The notes under the pieces: model-generated
Databases searched by the model: none
The model's input: only the letters and a program-made list of their open reading frames with translations
What the model was told of the DNA's origin: nothing
Made by a program: the position numbers and the translations under genes
In this document: in pieces, positions 44,557-52,764 of the stretch
How positions within the stretch are numbered: the first letter of the stretch is position 1
Layout: every line of letters begins with the position of its first letter
From: Mesorhizobium tamadayense
GTDB taxonomy: Bacteria > Pseudomonadota > Alphaproteobacteria > Rhizobiales > Rhizobiaceae
Direction: 5' to 3'
Assembly (NCBI RefSeq): GCF_003863365.1
Contig: NZ_RQXT01000008.1
Location: forward strand, 115,380 to 179,379
DNA length: 64,000 bases

Positions 44557-45477
44557 TTGCCTCTTTCGCCCAATCTTCGCGGCGCGCTGTTCATGGTCGT
44601 GGCCATGATCGGCTTCACCCTCAACGACGCGATCACCAAATTCTCTTCCGAATCGATGAACATGGCGCAGGTCATGCTCGTGCGGGGTGCCTTCGCATCG
44701 CTCTTCGTCGGCCTGCTCGCCTGGCATCGCGGCGCGCTTGCCCGCCCCGGCGCCATGCTGCAGCCGATGGTCGCGGTGCGCGTCGCCGGCGAAGCCGGTG
44801 CCACCGTCTCGTTCCTGATCGCCCTTGCCCATCTGCCGATCGCCAATGTCTCGGCCGTCTTGCAGGCGCTGCCGCTGGCCGTGACGATGGGGGCCGCACT
44901 TTTCTTCGGCGAAGGCGTCGGTTGGCGGCGCTGGCTCGCCATTGCCGTCGGTTTTGCCGGCGTGCTGATCATCGTGCGGCCGGGCTTCGAGGGCTTTAGC
45001 GTCTATTCGCTGCCGGCGCTGGCGAGCGTCGCCTGCTGCGCGGTGCGCGATCTCGCCACCAAGCGCATCCCGCAGGCGATCCCGACCATGCTGGTGTCGA
45101 CGGCGACGGCGCTCGCCATGACCGTGCTCGGCGCGCTGCTGCTGTCGCCGATGGGCGGCTGGACGCCGATGTCCGGCAGGGCAACCGCGCTGCTGGCGCT
45201 GGCGGCGGTGCTAGTGCTCATCGGCTACCAGTTCATCATCATGGCGATGCGCTCGGGGGACATCTCCTTCATCGCGCCGTTCCGCTATACGGCGTTGCTC
45301 TGGTCGATCCTGCTTGGCCTCGTCGTCTTCGGCGACGTCCCCGACCTGCCGATGATCGTCGGCGCCGCGATCATCATCGGCTCCGGCCTCTATGCGCTCT
45401 ATCGCGAGCGTATTGTCGGCAGGCGGCAGCCTGCCGCCGAAAGCGCTGGACCGGACATGGCGCCGGACGGCATATAG
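44557..45477 (+). CDS. EamA-family (DMT superfamily) transporter
   Basis: A 306-residue inner-membrane protein with ten predicted helices in two EamA repeats (GALFMVVAMIGFTLNDAITKFSS starts the first; the second begins near LPALASVACCAVRDLATKR). It is of the RhaT/YdcZ drug-metabolite exporter type; the substrate is unknown. The start is probably TTG 44557 (MPLSPNLRG), with GGAA upstream, because no ATG lies close to the first helix. It ends six bases before mobA, so the two are likely cotranscribed. Confidence 0.85.
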   Translation: MPLSPNLRGALFMVVAMIGFTLNDAITKFSSESMNMAQVMLVRGAFASLFVGLLAWHRGALARPGAMLQPMVAVRVAGEAGATVSFLIALAHLPIANVSAVLQALPLAVTMGAALFFGEGVGWRRWLAIAVGFAGVLIIVRPGFEGFSVYSLPALASVACCAVRDLATKRIPQAIPTMLVSTATALAMTVLGALLLSPMGGWTPMSGRATALLALAAVLVLIGYQFIIMAMRSGDISFIAPFRYTALLWSILLGLVVFGDVPDLPMIVGAAIIIGSGLYALYRERIVGRRQPAAESAGPDMAPDGI

Positions 45478-45482
45478 GCCCG

Positions 45483-46115
45483 ATGGACCGGAGCATTGCT
45501 GGCATCATCCTGGCGGGAGGCCAGTCGCGCCGAATGGGCGGTGGCGACAAGCCTCTGCTTTCGCTGGGCAAAGGCAAGCTGATCGACCACGTCGCCGCGC
45601 GTCTCAAACCGCAGGTCGGCACGCTGGCGCTCAACGCCAACGGCGATCCGGCGCGGTTTGCCGGCACGGACCTTCCGGTGCTTGCCGACACGATACCAGG
45701 CTACGCCGGCCCGTTGGCCGGCATCCTCACGGGCCTCGAATGGGCGGCCGACAACACGGCTTGCCGGTCGCTGGTGAGCGCGGCTGGCGACACGCCGTTC
45801 TTCCCCGGCGATCTCGTCGAACGATTGGCCGCCGCGGCCGACAAGCAGCCAGGCAGGATTGCCGTCGCCGTTTCCGACGGGAGGCGGCATCCAACTTTCG
45901 CCCTGTGGCCTCTTGGCCTCGGCAATGCCCTGCGCCATTTCCTGGTCGAGGAAGACAATCGCCGGGTTTCCGCCTTCATGGAGCGGCACGGTTTCGTCCT
46001 GGTGGAGTTTCCGATGATCGAGGCCGAAGGGCTGCGGATCGACCCGTTCTTCAATATCAACACGCCGGACGATCTTGCGCAGGCCGATCGTCTGTTGCAA
46101 AGCCTCCAATCATGA
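45483..46115 (+). CDS. mobA: Molybdenum cofactor guanylyltransferase MobA
   Basis: Attaches GMP to molybdopterin to give the MGD form used by DMSO-reductase family enzymes. The nucleotide-binding opening IILAGGQSRRMGGGDKPLL is diagnostic, and later VSAAGDTPFFPGDLV and RIDPFFNINTPDDLAQA follow the family. Length 210 is typical. The stop codon overlaps the mobB start as ATGA, and the gene follows the EamA transporter closely. Confidence 0.94.
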   Translation: MDRSIAGIILAGGQSRRMGGGDKPLLSLGKGKLIDHVAARLKPQVGTLALNANGDPARFAGTDLPVLADTIPGYAGPLAGILTGLEWAADNTACRSLVSAAGDTPFFPGDLVERLAAAADKQPGRIAVAVSDGRRHPTFALWPLGLGNALRHFLVEEDNRRVSAFMERHGFVLVEFPMIEAEGLRIDPFFNINTPDDLAQADRLLQSLQS

Positions 46116-46627
46116 GACGCGTGTTCGGCATCACCGGCTGGAAGAACTCCGGCAAGACGACACTGACCGAGAAGCTGGTCGCAGAACTGGCGCGGCGCGG
46201 CTGGACGGTCTCGACCGTGAAGCATGCTCATCATGACTTCGACATCGACAAGCCGGGCACGGACTCCTTCCGCCACCGGCAGGCCGGCGCCACCGAGGTC
46301 GCGGTCGTCTCAGGCCGGCGCTGGGCGCTGATGCACGAACTGCGAAACGAGGACGAGCCGTCGCTGGACGACATCCTGTCGCGTCTGGCGCCCTCGAATG
46401 TCGTGCTGGTCGAAGGGTACAAACGCGAAGCACACAAGAAAATCGAAGCGAGACGGCTCGACGCCAAGGACAGGACGCCGCTTTCGGCCGGCGATCCGAA
46501 CATCGTCGCCATCGCCGCGGATTTCAAAGTCGAAGGCGAGAGCCTGCCGGTTTTCGACCTCGACGACACGAAATCGATAGCCGACTTTGTCGAGCGCGCG
46601 ACCGGCCTCGTTGCTCAGGGCAAGTAA
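46112..46627 (+). CDS. mobB: Molybdopterin-guanine dinucleotide biosynthesis protein MobB
   Basis: A 171-residue GTP-binding partner of MobA. The P-loop is FGITGWKNSGKTTLTEKL, followed by VSTVKHAHHDFDIDKPGTDSFRHRQAGA, the conserved MobB core, and NVVLVEGYKRE (Walker B-like with the substrate loop). The ATG overlaps the mobA stop (ATGA), so translation is coupled. MobB helps MobA but is not essential in E. coli. Confidence 0.94.
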   Translation: MRRVFGITGWKNSGKTTLTEKLVAELARRGWTVSTVKHAHHDFDIDKPGTDSFRHRQAGATEVAVVSGRRWALMHELRNEDEPSLDDILSRLAPSNVVLVEGYKREAHKKIEARRLDAKDRTPLSAGDPNIVAIAADFKVEGESLPVFDLDDTKSIADFVERATGLVAQGK

Positions 46628-46778
46628 CGCAACGGCATTCGGCGATTGTCGTTTGCTGTTGATTTGCAGTTGCTTTTTTCTTGGAAAGAGTGGGAGTATC
46701 CCACGCAGCGGGCGGTCAAGAAGCCCCGCCCACAAGAGCCGCGCGGGACAGCGGCCAAGACAATATGAGAGGATTATC

Positions 46779-47564
46779 ATGCGTATTGCACTGCGTATCG
46801 CGCTTGCCGCTTCGGCCGCGCTACTGGCGATTGGCGTCGCCCAGGCTCAGGAAAAGACCCTGAGGATCGGGACCGAAGGCGCGTATCCGCCCTTCAACAA
46901 CTTGACCTCGGACGGCCAGTTGGTCGGCTTCGACATCGACATCGCCAAGGCCCTCTGCGACGAGATGAAGGTGAAGTGCACCTTCGTCGCGCAGGACTGG
47001 GACGGCATCATCCCGGCGCTCCAGGCCGGCAAGTTCGACGCCATCGTCGCGTCGATGTCGATCACGCCCGAGCGTCAGGAGAAGGTCGATTTCACCCACA
47101 AATACTACAACACGCCCTCGGCGATCGCCGTCGCCAAGGACAGCAACATCAAGGGCGTGACCAAGGAAGATCTCGCCGGCAAGTCGATCGGCGTCGCCAC
47201 CACGACGACGCATTTCAACTATGCCTCGAAGACCTATACCGACAGCACGATCAAGGGCTATCCGAGCAGCCCCGAGGAACAGGCCGATCTTGCCAATGGC
47301 CGTCTCGATGCCATTGAGGACGACATCGTCGTGCTGCAGCAATGGCTGGATTCGCCTGACGGCGCCTGCTGCAAGATCCTCGGCCAGCCCTCGCCGCAAC
47401 CGGTCGAGATCTTCGGACCTGGCGCCGGCATCGCCGTGCGCAAGGGCGAGACCGACCTGGTCAACAAGCTGAATGCCGCGATCGACGCCATCCGCGCCAA
47501 CGGAAAGTACAAGGAAATCAACGACAAATACTTCAAGTTCGACGTCTACGGCGCCGAGTCCTGA
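46779..47564 (+). CDS. Polar amino acid ABC transporter substrate-binding protein (lysine/arginine/ornithine type)
   Basis: A 261-residue periplasmic receptor of family 3. The signal peptide ends in IGVAQA, then LRIGTEGAYPPFNNLTSDGQLVGFDIDIAKALCDEMKVKC, the family signature. The ArgT/HisJ/OccT branch is suggested by the CCKILG insertion near the C-terminus and by overall layout. ATG 46779 has AGAGGA upstream. A terminator follows, which would give more receptor than permease. Confidence 0.9.
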   Translation: MRIALRIALAASAALLAIGVAQAQEKTLRIGTEGAYPPFNNLTSDGQLVGFDIDIAKALCDEMKVKCTFVAQDWDGIIPALQAGKFDAIVASMSITPERQEKVDFTHKYYNTPSAIAVAKDSNIKGVTKEDLAGKSIGVATTTTHFNYASKTYTDSTIKGYPSSPEEQADLANGRLDAIEDDIVVLQQWLDSPDGACCKILGQPSPQPVEIFGPGAGIAVRKGETDLVNKLNAAIDAIRANGKYKEINDKYFKFDVYGAES

Positions 47565-47576
47565 TCATTGCGCTCA

Positions 47577-47606
47577 GGGCGGTGAGGAAGACCTCACCGC
47601 CCTTCC
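47577..47606 (+). terminator. Terminator/attenuator after the binding protein gene
   Basis: An 11-base perfect stem GGGCGGTGAGG / CCTCACCGCCC with an AAGA loop, followed by TTCCTTC. The interrupted U-tract suggests partial termination, leaving reduced expression of the two permease genes. Confidence 0.75.
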
Positions 47607-47642
47607 TTCATTCCGGGATCACCACGGAGACACGCCCCGCCA

Positions 47643-48359
47643 ATGCCGGCCCAGAGCATTTGGACACTTCTCAGTTGGGGGCCCGATGGCTGGATTGACG
47701 ATATCGCTTCCGGCGTGCTGGTCACGATTGCGCTGGCGCTTGCCACGCTGCCCATCGGCTTGACGATCGGCTTTTTCGTCGCCTTCGCCAAACAGCAAGA
47801 AGAGCCCTCGCTGCGGCTCGCGGCCAACATCTACACCACCGTGTTTCGCGGCCTGCCCGAACTGGTGACGCTGTTCCTGTTTTTCTTCGGCATGCCGCTC
47901 CTGCTGCAGCATCTCATCCGCTTGTTTTGGCCCGAAGCAACGGTCGATGTGAATGGCTTCATTGCCGGCATGATCGTGCTGTCGCTGATCTTCTCGTCCT
48001 ATGCCAGCGAGGTTTTTCTCTCGGCCTTCCGCGCCATCCACAAGGGGCAGTACGAGGGCGGCTACGCCATCGGCCTGTCCAAATGGCAGACGATGCGACT
48101 GGTGATCCTGCCGCAATTGCTGCGCATCGCTTTCCCCGGCCTCGAGAATTGCTGGCTGAGCCTGCTCAAGGACACGTCGCTGGTGTCCGTCGTGAATCTC
48201 GCAGAGACGCTGCGAAACGCCAGTGTCGCCGCCCGCGTCACCAAGCATGCCTTCCTCTTCTACAGCGTCGCCGCTCTGGTCTTCCTTCTGCTGGCCATTC
48301 TGTCGTCGATCGCCACGGGGTACATTCTTCGCTCGCTCGGCCGAAGGGAGGCACGATGA
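47643..48359 (+). CDS. Amino acid ABC transporter permease, HisQ-like
   Basis: A 238-residue inner-membrane permease with about five helices and the EAA loop EGGYAIGLSKWQTMRLVILPQ that docks to an ATPase. The N-terminus is IWTLLSWGPDGWIDDIASGV, typical of HisQ/OccQ partners. It overlaps the next gene by ATGA and pairs with it. No ATPase gene is present in this cluster. Confidence 0.9.
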   Translation: MPAQSIWTLLSWGPDGWIDDIASGVLVTIALALATLPIGLTIGFFVAFAKQQEEPSLRLAANIYTTVFRGLPELVTLFLFFFGMPLLLQHLIRLFWPEATVDVNGFIAGMIVLSLIFSSYASEVFLSAFRAIHKGQYEGGYAIGLSKWQTMRLVILPQLLRIAFPGLENCWLSLLKDTSLVSVVNLAETLRNASVAARVTKHAFLFYSVAALVFLLLAILSSIATGYILRSLGRREAR

Positions 48360-49180
48360 GCGTCAGCCAGGCCATAGCCGTCGACAGGCCGCCGCCCCTG
48401 GCCCGCTTCTGGCCGCGCGCCCGCATCGTGGGCTATGCGCTCGTCGGTCTCTGGACCCTCTTCGGCCTCGGCATCCTTGCCTACCTGATCTTCGCCTGGA
48501 ATGCCGCGTTCTTCGCCAGATACGCGCCGGCCTATCTGCGAGGGCTGGGAACCACTCTGTCGCTCGTGGCCATTTCGATGGTGGCCGGCGCTATTCTCTC
48601 GCTGCCAGTCGCCTACGGGCGGATGTCCAAGAGCCGAATCCTGTCCGGATTGGCCTATTGCTACGTCTATTTCTTCCGCGGCACCCCGCTGCTCGTGCAG
48701 ACCTATCTGGTCTATTACGGCATCGGCTCGTTCCGGCCGGAGCTGCAAACCGTCGGGCTGTGGTGGTTCTTCCGCGAGGCGTTCTACTGCGGCGTCTTTG
48801 CCTTCTCGCTCAATACCGCCGCCTACCAGGCCGAAATCCTGCGCGGCGCCATTGAAAGCGTTCCGCGGGGCCAATGGGAAGGCGCCGCTTCGCTCGGCCT
48901 GCACAAGCTGCACACGCTGCGCAAGGTCATCATGCCGCAGGCGATCATCGTGGCGCTGCGGCCTTACGGCAACGAGCTCATCCTGATGATCAAGGCTTCG
49001 GCGATCGTTGCCATCATCACGGTCTACGACCTCATGGGCAACGCGAAGCTCGCCTATGCAAACTCCTTCGACATCCAGGCCTACATCTGGGTGGCAATCG
49101 TCTATCTGGTGATGGTCGAGATCCTGCGCCACGGCGTCGAATGGATCGAGCGCCGGATCACCATTCACCTCAAACGATAG
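48356..49180 (+). CDS. Amino acid ABC transporter permease, HisM-like
   Basis: A 274-residue permease with about five or six helices and the EAA loop EGAASLGLHKLHTLRKVIMPQ. It has a longer cytoplasmic N-terminus than HisQ. The start ATG 48356 overlaps the upstream stop codon. It ends the operon, followed by a copy of the palindromic repeat; the importer must borrow an ATPase encoded elsewhere. Confidence 0.9.
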   Translation: MSVSQAIAVDRPPPLARFWPRARIVGYALVGLWTLFGLGILAYLIFAWNAAFFARYAPAYLRGLGTTLSLVAISMVAGAILSLPVAYGRMSKSRILSGLAYCYVYFFRGTPLLVQTYLVYYGIGSFRPELQTVGLWWFFREAFYCGVFAFSLNTAAYQAEILRGAIESVPRGQWEGAASLGLHKLHTLRKVIMPQAIIVALRPYGNELILMIKASAIVAIITVYDLMGNAKLAYANSFDIQAYIWVAIVYLVMVEILRHGVEWIERRITIHLKR

Positions 49181-49189
49181 AGCGCCTAA

Positions 49190-49233
49190 GCAATTCCAGG
49201 AAACGCGCGTAGCGGTTTTCCGTCCGGAATTGC
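49190..49233. repeat. Short interspersed palindromic element, copy 2
   Basis: GCAATTCCAGG ... TTTTCCGTCCGGAATTGC, 44 bases, just after the HisM-like gene. The ends match those at 9430-9497; the interior is shorter. A further short inverted repeat AGAGCGG/CCGCTCT follows at 49247-49273. Confidence 0.82.
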
Positions 49234-49379
49234 CGAAAACAAAATTAGAGCGGCTCTCTAACTGAACCGCTCTGGCTCTTGCCTGCACCAGTCGTTGCGG
49301 CTCTGCGTGCCTTGACGAATTTTGCGCATAGCCTAGACCTTCCGCCACTGAAATCTCTGTTTTGTTGGAAGGCAGGCTT

Positions 49380-50235
49380 ATGGCATCGGTTGCATTTCTC
49401 GGTCTTGGCGTCATGGGCTACCCGATGGCCGGGCACCTCAAGAACAAGGGCGGCCACGACGTCACTGTCTACAACCGCACCGCCGCCAAGGCCGAGCAAT
49501 GGGTCGCCCGGCACGGCGGCAAGCTGGCGCTGACGCCGGCCGAAGCGGCCGAGGGCAAGGATTTTGTGTTCTCCTGCGTCGGCAATGACGACGACCTGCG
49601 CTCGGTGACGACCGGCGCCAAGGGCGCCTTCGCCGCGATGAAGAAGGGCTCCGTCTTCATCGACAACACCACGGCATCGGCCGAGGTCGCGCGCGAATTG
49701 GCCGAAGCCGCCGAGAAGGCCGGCTTTTCCTTCCTCGACGCGCCGGTGTCGGGCGGCCAGGCGGGTGCCGAGAACGGCGTACTGTCCGTGATGGTCGGCG
49801 GCGAGCAGGCTGCTTTCGACAGGGCCAGGCCCGTGATCGATGCCTATGCCCGCATGGTCGGGCTGATGGGGCCGGCGGGAGCCGGCCAGCTCACCAAGAT
49901 GATCAACCAGATCACTATTGCCGCTGGCCGAGGGCATCCATTTCGGCAAGAAGGCCGGGCTCGACATCGAGAAGGTCATCGAGGTGATCTCCAAGGGCGC
50001 CGCCGGCTCCTGGCAGATGGAAAACCGCCACAAGACGATGAACGCGGGAAAATATGATTTCGGCTTTGCCGTCGACTGGATGCGCAAGGATCTCGGCATC
50101 TGTCTGGCCGAAGCCAATCGCAACGGCGCCAGGCTGCCGGTGACGGCGCTGGTCGACCAGTTCTACAAGGAAGTGCAGGACATGGGCGGCCGGCGCTGGG
50201 ACACGTCCTCGCTGCTGGCCCGCTTGGAAAAATAG
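49380..50235 (+). pseudogene. Beta-hydroxyacid dehydrogenase (3-hydroxyisobutyrate dehydrogenase-like), frameshifted
   Basis: The first 180 codons (from ATG 49380) encode an intact NAD(P)-binding domain: FLGLGVMGYPMAGHLKNKG, DAPVSGGQAGA and the catalytic-Lys region GQLTKMINQI. The reading frame then shifts near 49920-49930; the second half (LAEGIHFGKKAGLDIEKVIEVISKGAAGSWQMENRH, to the end) continues in the +1 frame. The missing residues (expected about AGVVQG before LAEG) and the phase fit a 14-base deletion. The first frame would end at 50057 with an unrelated tail. Probably inactive; it would have oxidised a 3-hydroxyacid such as 3-hydroxyisobutyrate or tartronate semialdehyde reductase substrates. 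Confidence 0.85.
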
Positions 50236-50241
50236 ACGGCG

Positions 50242-50946
50242 ATGGCGCTGCCCGATCCGAGCTGGAGCGCCGACGACATCGTCGCCTACCTGCGCTCGAT
50301 CGGCAGCGGGGAAAACCGCGCCGGCATGGCGCGGTTCGGCATCAACACCGCGACCGCGCTCGGCGTCGGCAATTCCGACCTGCGGCCGCTGGCGCGCAAG
50401 CTGAAGAAGAACCACGAGCGGTCGCTGCTTCTGTGGGACATCGGCATCCGCGAGGCACGGCTGATGGCTGCCTTCACCGGCGAACCGAAGAAGGTCGATA
50501 TCGCGCAATGCCGGCGCTGGGCCGCCGATTTCGACAGTTGGGAAATCGTCGACACTGTCGCCGACCTGTTTGCCGAAACGCGGTTCTGGCGTGAGCTGAT
50601 CGAGGAATTCGCCGGGGACGAACGCGAATTCGTGCGCCGCACCGCCTTTGCCATGCTGGCCTGGAGTGCGGTGCATCTGAAGAAGGAGCCCGACGCGACC
50701 TTCCTCGCCTATCTGCCGCTGATCGAGAAGCATGCCGGCGATCCGCGCAACTTCGTGAAGAAGGCGGTGAACTGGGCGCTGCGGCAGGTCGGCAAGCGAT
50801 CCATCGCGCTGCACGCCCCTGCCCTTGCGCTTGCAGAAAAATTGGCGGCGTCGTCCGACAGGACGGCGCGCTGGATCGGCAAGGACGCTGTCAAGGAACT
50901 GACCGATGCCAAACAGCTCGAACGGCTCGCGGCCGGAAAGGCTTGA
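50242..50946 (+). CDS. DNA alkylation repair protein (AlkD-like)
   Basis: A 234-residue all-helical HEAT-repeat protein of the DNA alkylation repair family, which excises bulky N3/N7 alkylpurines. Landmarks are FGINTATALGVGNSDLRPLARKLKKNHERSLLLWD, CRRWAADFDSWEIVDTVADLF and HAGDPRNFVKKAVNWALRQVG. It starts six bases after the frameshifted dehydrogenase and overlaps the GNAT gene by 41 bases, so all three share a transcript. Length is typical. Confidence 0.88.
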   Translation: MALPDPSWSADDIVAYLRSIGSGENRAGMARFGINTATALGVGNSDLRPLARKLKKNHERSLLLWDIGIREARLMAAFTGEPKKVDIAQCRRWAADFDSWEIVDTVADLFAETRFWRELIEEFAGDEREFVRRTAFAMLAWSAVHLKKEPDATFLAYLPLIEKHAGDPRNFVKKAVNWALRQVGKRSIALHAPALALAEKLAASSDRTARWIGKDAVKELTDAKQLERLAAGKA

Positions 50947-51484
50947 TCCCGGCCGTATCCGCTTCATCGAGGTGACGCGGGAAACACGCGGGCGCTTCGA
51001 GGATCTGTTCGAGCAGCCCGGCGCGCCCAAATATTGCTGGTGCATGGCCTGGCGCCATTCCAGCCGCGAGCACATCCAGAACGACGAGAAGAAGCGCATG
51101 ATGACGGCGCTGATCGATGTCGGCACTCCCGTCGGCATCGTCGCGGAGCTCGACGGCAAGATGGTCGGCTGGTGCTCGGTCGCGCCGCGCGAGACCTACC
51201 GCAGGCTTTCGAAACAGCAAGACGACAGCGAGACAGGCGTCTGGTCGATCGTCTGCTTCTATGTGCCGAGAGCCTTGCGCGGCACCGGCCTGGCCTCCGC
51301 TTTGCTCGATGCCGCGATCGAGCATGCCTTCGCCAAGGGGGCGCGTGTTATCGAAGCCTATCCGGTCGACGAGGCTGCCCCGAGCTATCGGTTCATGGGT
51401 TTTCGCGACATGTTCACCGCTCGTGGATTTCAAGAGATCGGCACCGCGGGCGCACGCCGGCGTGTGATGCGGCTGAGCCGTTAA
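50906..51484 (+). CDS. GNAT-family N-acetyltransferase
   Basis: A 192-residue acetyltransferase. The acetyl-CoA binding motif is VCFYVPRALRGTGLASALLDAAIEHA (R-x-x-G-x-G/A pattern), with GWCSVAPRETYRRL before it. An unusual cysteine-rich stretch, KYCWCMAWR, lies near residue 43. The start overlaps the AlkD-like gene by 41 bases in another frame, which is long for coupled genes; a later internal start is possible. Substrate is unknown. Confidence 0.83.
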   Translation: MPNSSNGSRPERLDPGRIRFIEVTRETRGRFEDLFEQPGAPKYCWCMAWRHSSREHIQNDEKKRMMTALIDVGTPVGIVAELDGKMVGWCSVAPRETYRRLSKQQDDSETGVWSIVCFYVPRALRGTGLASALLDAAIEHAFAKGARVIEAYPVDEAAPSYRFMGFRDMFTARGFQEIGTAGARRRVMRLSR

Positions 51485-51547
51485 GCTGGAACAGTCACAA
51501 CGCTTTTACTCGATTCCGGCGATGGACTGGCGGAGGATAGAGCGACC

Positions 51548-52120
51548 ATGAAAAACCGTGTCATATCACCTGCGACGCTGGCGGCCGCGCTCGTGCTCGC
51601 TGCCACCGGAGCCGGTGCCGCGGCGGAAACCGCGCATGTCTTCTGGAAAGATCTGCGCCCGCCGACGCAGGCGGTCGCCGAGGACGCCAACCTGCCGATG
51701 ATCGCGGCCAAACTAGCCGACCATGGCGAGACGCTGTCGCTCGATCTGCAGGACAAGACCATTCAATTGGCCGGCTATGCATTGCCGGTCGATCGCGAAG
51801 GCGATCTCGTCTATCAGTTCCTGCTGGTGCCGTGGACGGGCGCCTGCAGCCACATGCCGACGCCGCCGCCCAACCAGATCGTGCTGGTGACGCCGGCGCA
51901 TCCTTACAGGATGGCGAAGGCCTATCAACCGGTCTCCGTCACCGGCGTTCTCAAACCCGGCATGGAGAAGAGCCAGCTCTTCATTCTCGACGGCGTCTCG
52001 ATCGTCCAGTCAGGCTACACTGTCCGCAAGGCGGACGTGGCTAATGTCGACTCGGTGCCCGACAGCGTCACGCTGCCGGTCAGCTCGCCGTGGAATTTCC
52101 TCAACAAAAAGAATAACTAA
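51548..52120 (+). CDS. DUF3299 domain secreted protein
   Basis: A 190-residue exported protein: signal peptide (LAAALVLAATGAGAAA-E) and a DUF3299 domain with IQLAGYALPVDREGDLVYQFLLVPWTGACSHMPTPPPNQIVLV, the conserved heart of the family (Cys-x-His-x-Pro). The domain resembles an OB-like fold and may bind metal. It occurs near metal or ABC export genes in other bacteria; here it stands alone. GGAGGA precedes the ATG at a longish distance. Confidence 0.86.
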   Translation: MKNRVISPATLAAALVLAATGAGAAAETAHVFWKDLRPPTQAVAEDANLPMIAAKLADHGETLSLDLQDKTIQLAGYALPVDREGDLVYQFLLVPWTGACSHMPTPPPNQIVLVTPAHPYRMAKAYQPVSVTGVLKPGMEKSQLFILDGVSIVQSGYTVRKADVANVDSVPDSVTLPVSSPWNFLNKKNN

Positions 52121-52165
52121 ATCTCGCTGCTTCGGGCATAGCGAGAAGCAGCGAGCGCCCGAGGA

Positions 52166-52657
52166 TCAGGCCGCGTTGGCGCCCGACTCCTTGTCCAGGA
52201 TCATGTAGTCGAGCGGGATCTCGGTCGTGTATTTGATCTGCTCCATGGCGAAGGACGACGACACGTCGCGGATCTCGATCTTGGCGATCAGCCGCTTGTA
52301 GAAGGCGTCGTAAGCGGCAATGTCGGGCACAACCACGCGCAACAGATAATCGACGTCGCCGCTCATGCGGTAGAACTCGACCACCTCCGGAAATTCCTGG
52401 ATGACCTCGGAGAAGCGCCGCAGCCATTCATGGCTGTGCGAATTGGTGCGGATCGACACGAAGACGGTGACACGCACATTGACCCTCTCATGGTCGAGAA
52501 TCGCCACGCGCCGCTTGATGACGCCCTCTTCCTCGAGTTTCTGGATGCGCCGCCAGCATGGCGTGGTCGACAGGCCGACCTTCTTGGCGACGTCGGCCAC
52601 CGCAAGTGTCGCGTCCTCTTGCAAGAGGCGGAGTATTTTTCGGTCAAGGCGGTCCAT
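52166..52657 (-). CDS. Lrp/AsnC family transcriptional regulator
   Basis: A 163-residue regulator. The N-terminal helix-turn-helix is LDRKILRLLQEDATLAVADVAKKVGLSTTPCWRRIQKLEEEGVIK, and the C-terminal RAM domain (VVEFYRMSGDVDYLLRVVV) binds amino acids and sets the oligomer. ATG 52657 (MDRLDRKIL) is the standard start. A palindrome lies just upstream, fitting autoregulation. The neighbouring genes give no strong clue to its regulon. Confidence 0.9.
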   Translation of the reverse strand: MDRLDRKILRLLQEDATLAVADVAKKVGLSTTPCWRRIQKLEEEGVIKRRVAILDHERVNVRVTVFVSIRTNSHSHEWLRRFSEVIQEFPEVVEFYRMSGDVDYLLRVVVPDIAAYDAFYKRLIAKIEIRDVSSSFAMEQIKYTTEIPLDYMILDKESGANAA

Positions 52658-52669
52658 GGGAAACTCCAG

Positions 52670-52692
52670 GGGAATAGTTTCGCTATATTCCC
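52670..52692. promoter_or_regulatory. Inverted repeat upstream of the Lrp-type gene
   Basis: GGGAATA and TATTCCC flank a nine-base spacer, within 12-35 bases of the Lrp gene start. Place and form fit an Lrp/AsnC autoregulatory site. Confidence 0.5.
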
Positions 52693-52764
52693 TTTTATCG
52701 AGGCCTTTCACAAGAAAGAAATTCTGCCAACGGCGGCAAAAGCGAGTGATTTCTTGCGAGATGC

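Noticed and set aside
45392..46110. In-frame extension upstream of mobB
   Set aside because: Reads antiphase through mobA; the true mobB start is the ATGA overlap at 46112.
49918..50057. Programmed frameshift in the dehydrogenase gene
   Set aside because: No slippery heptamer or stimulatory structure is seen, and residues are missing at the junction, which points to deletion instead.
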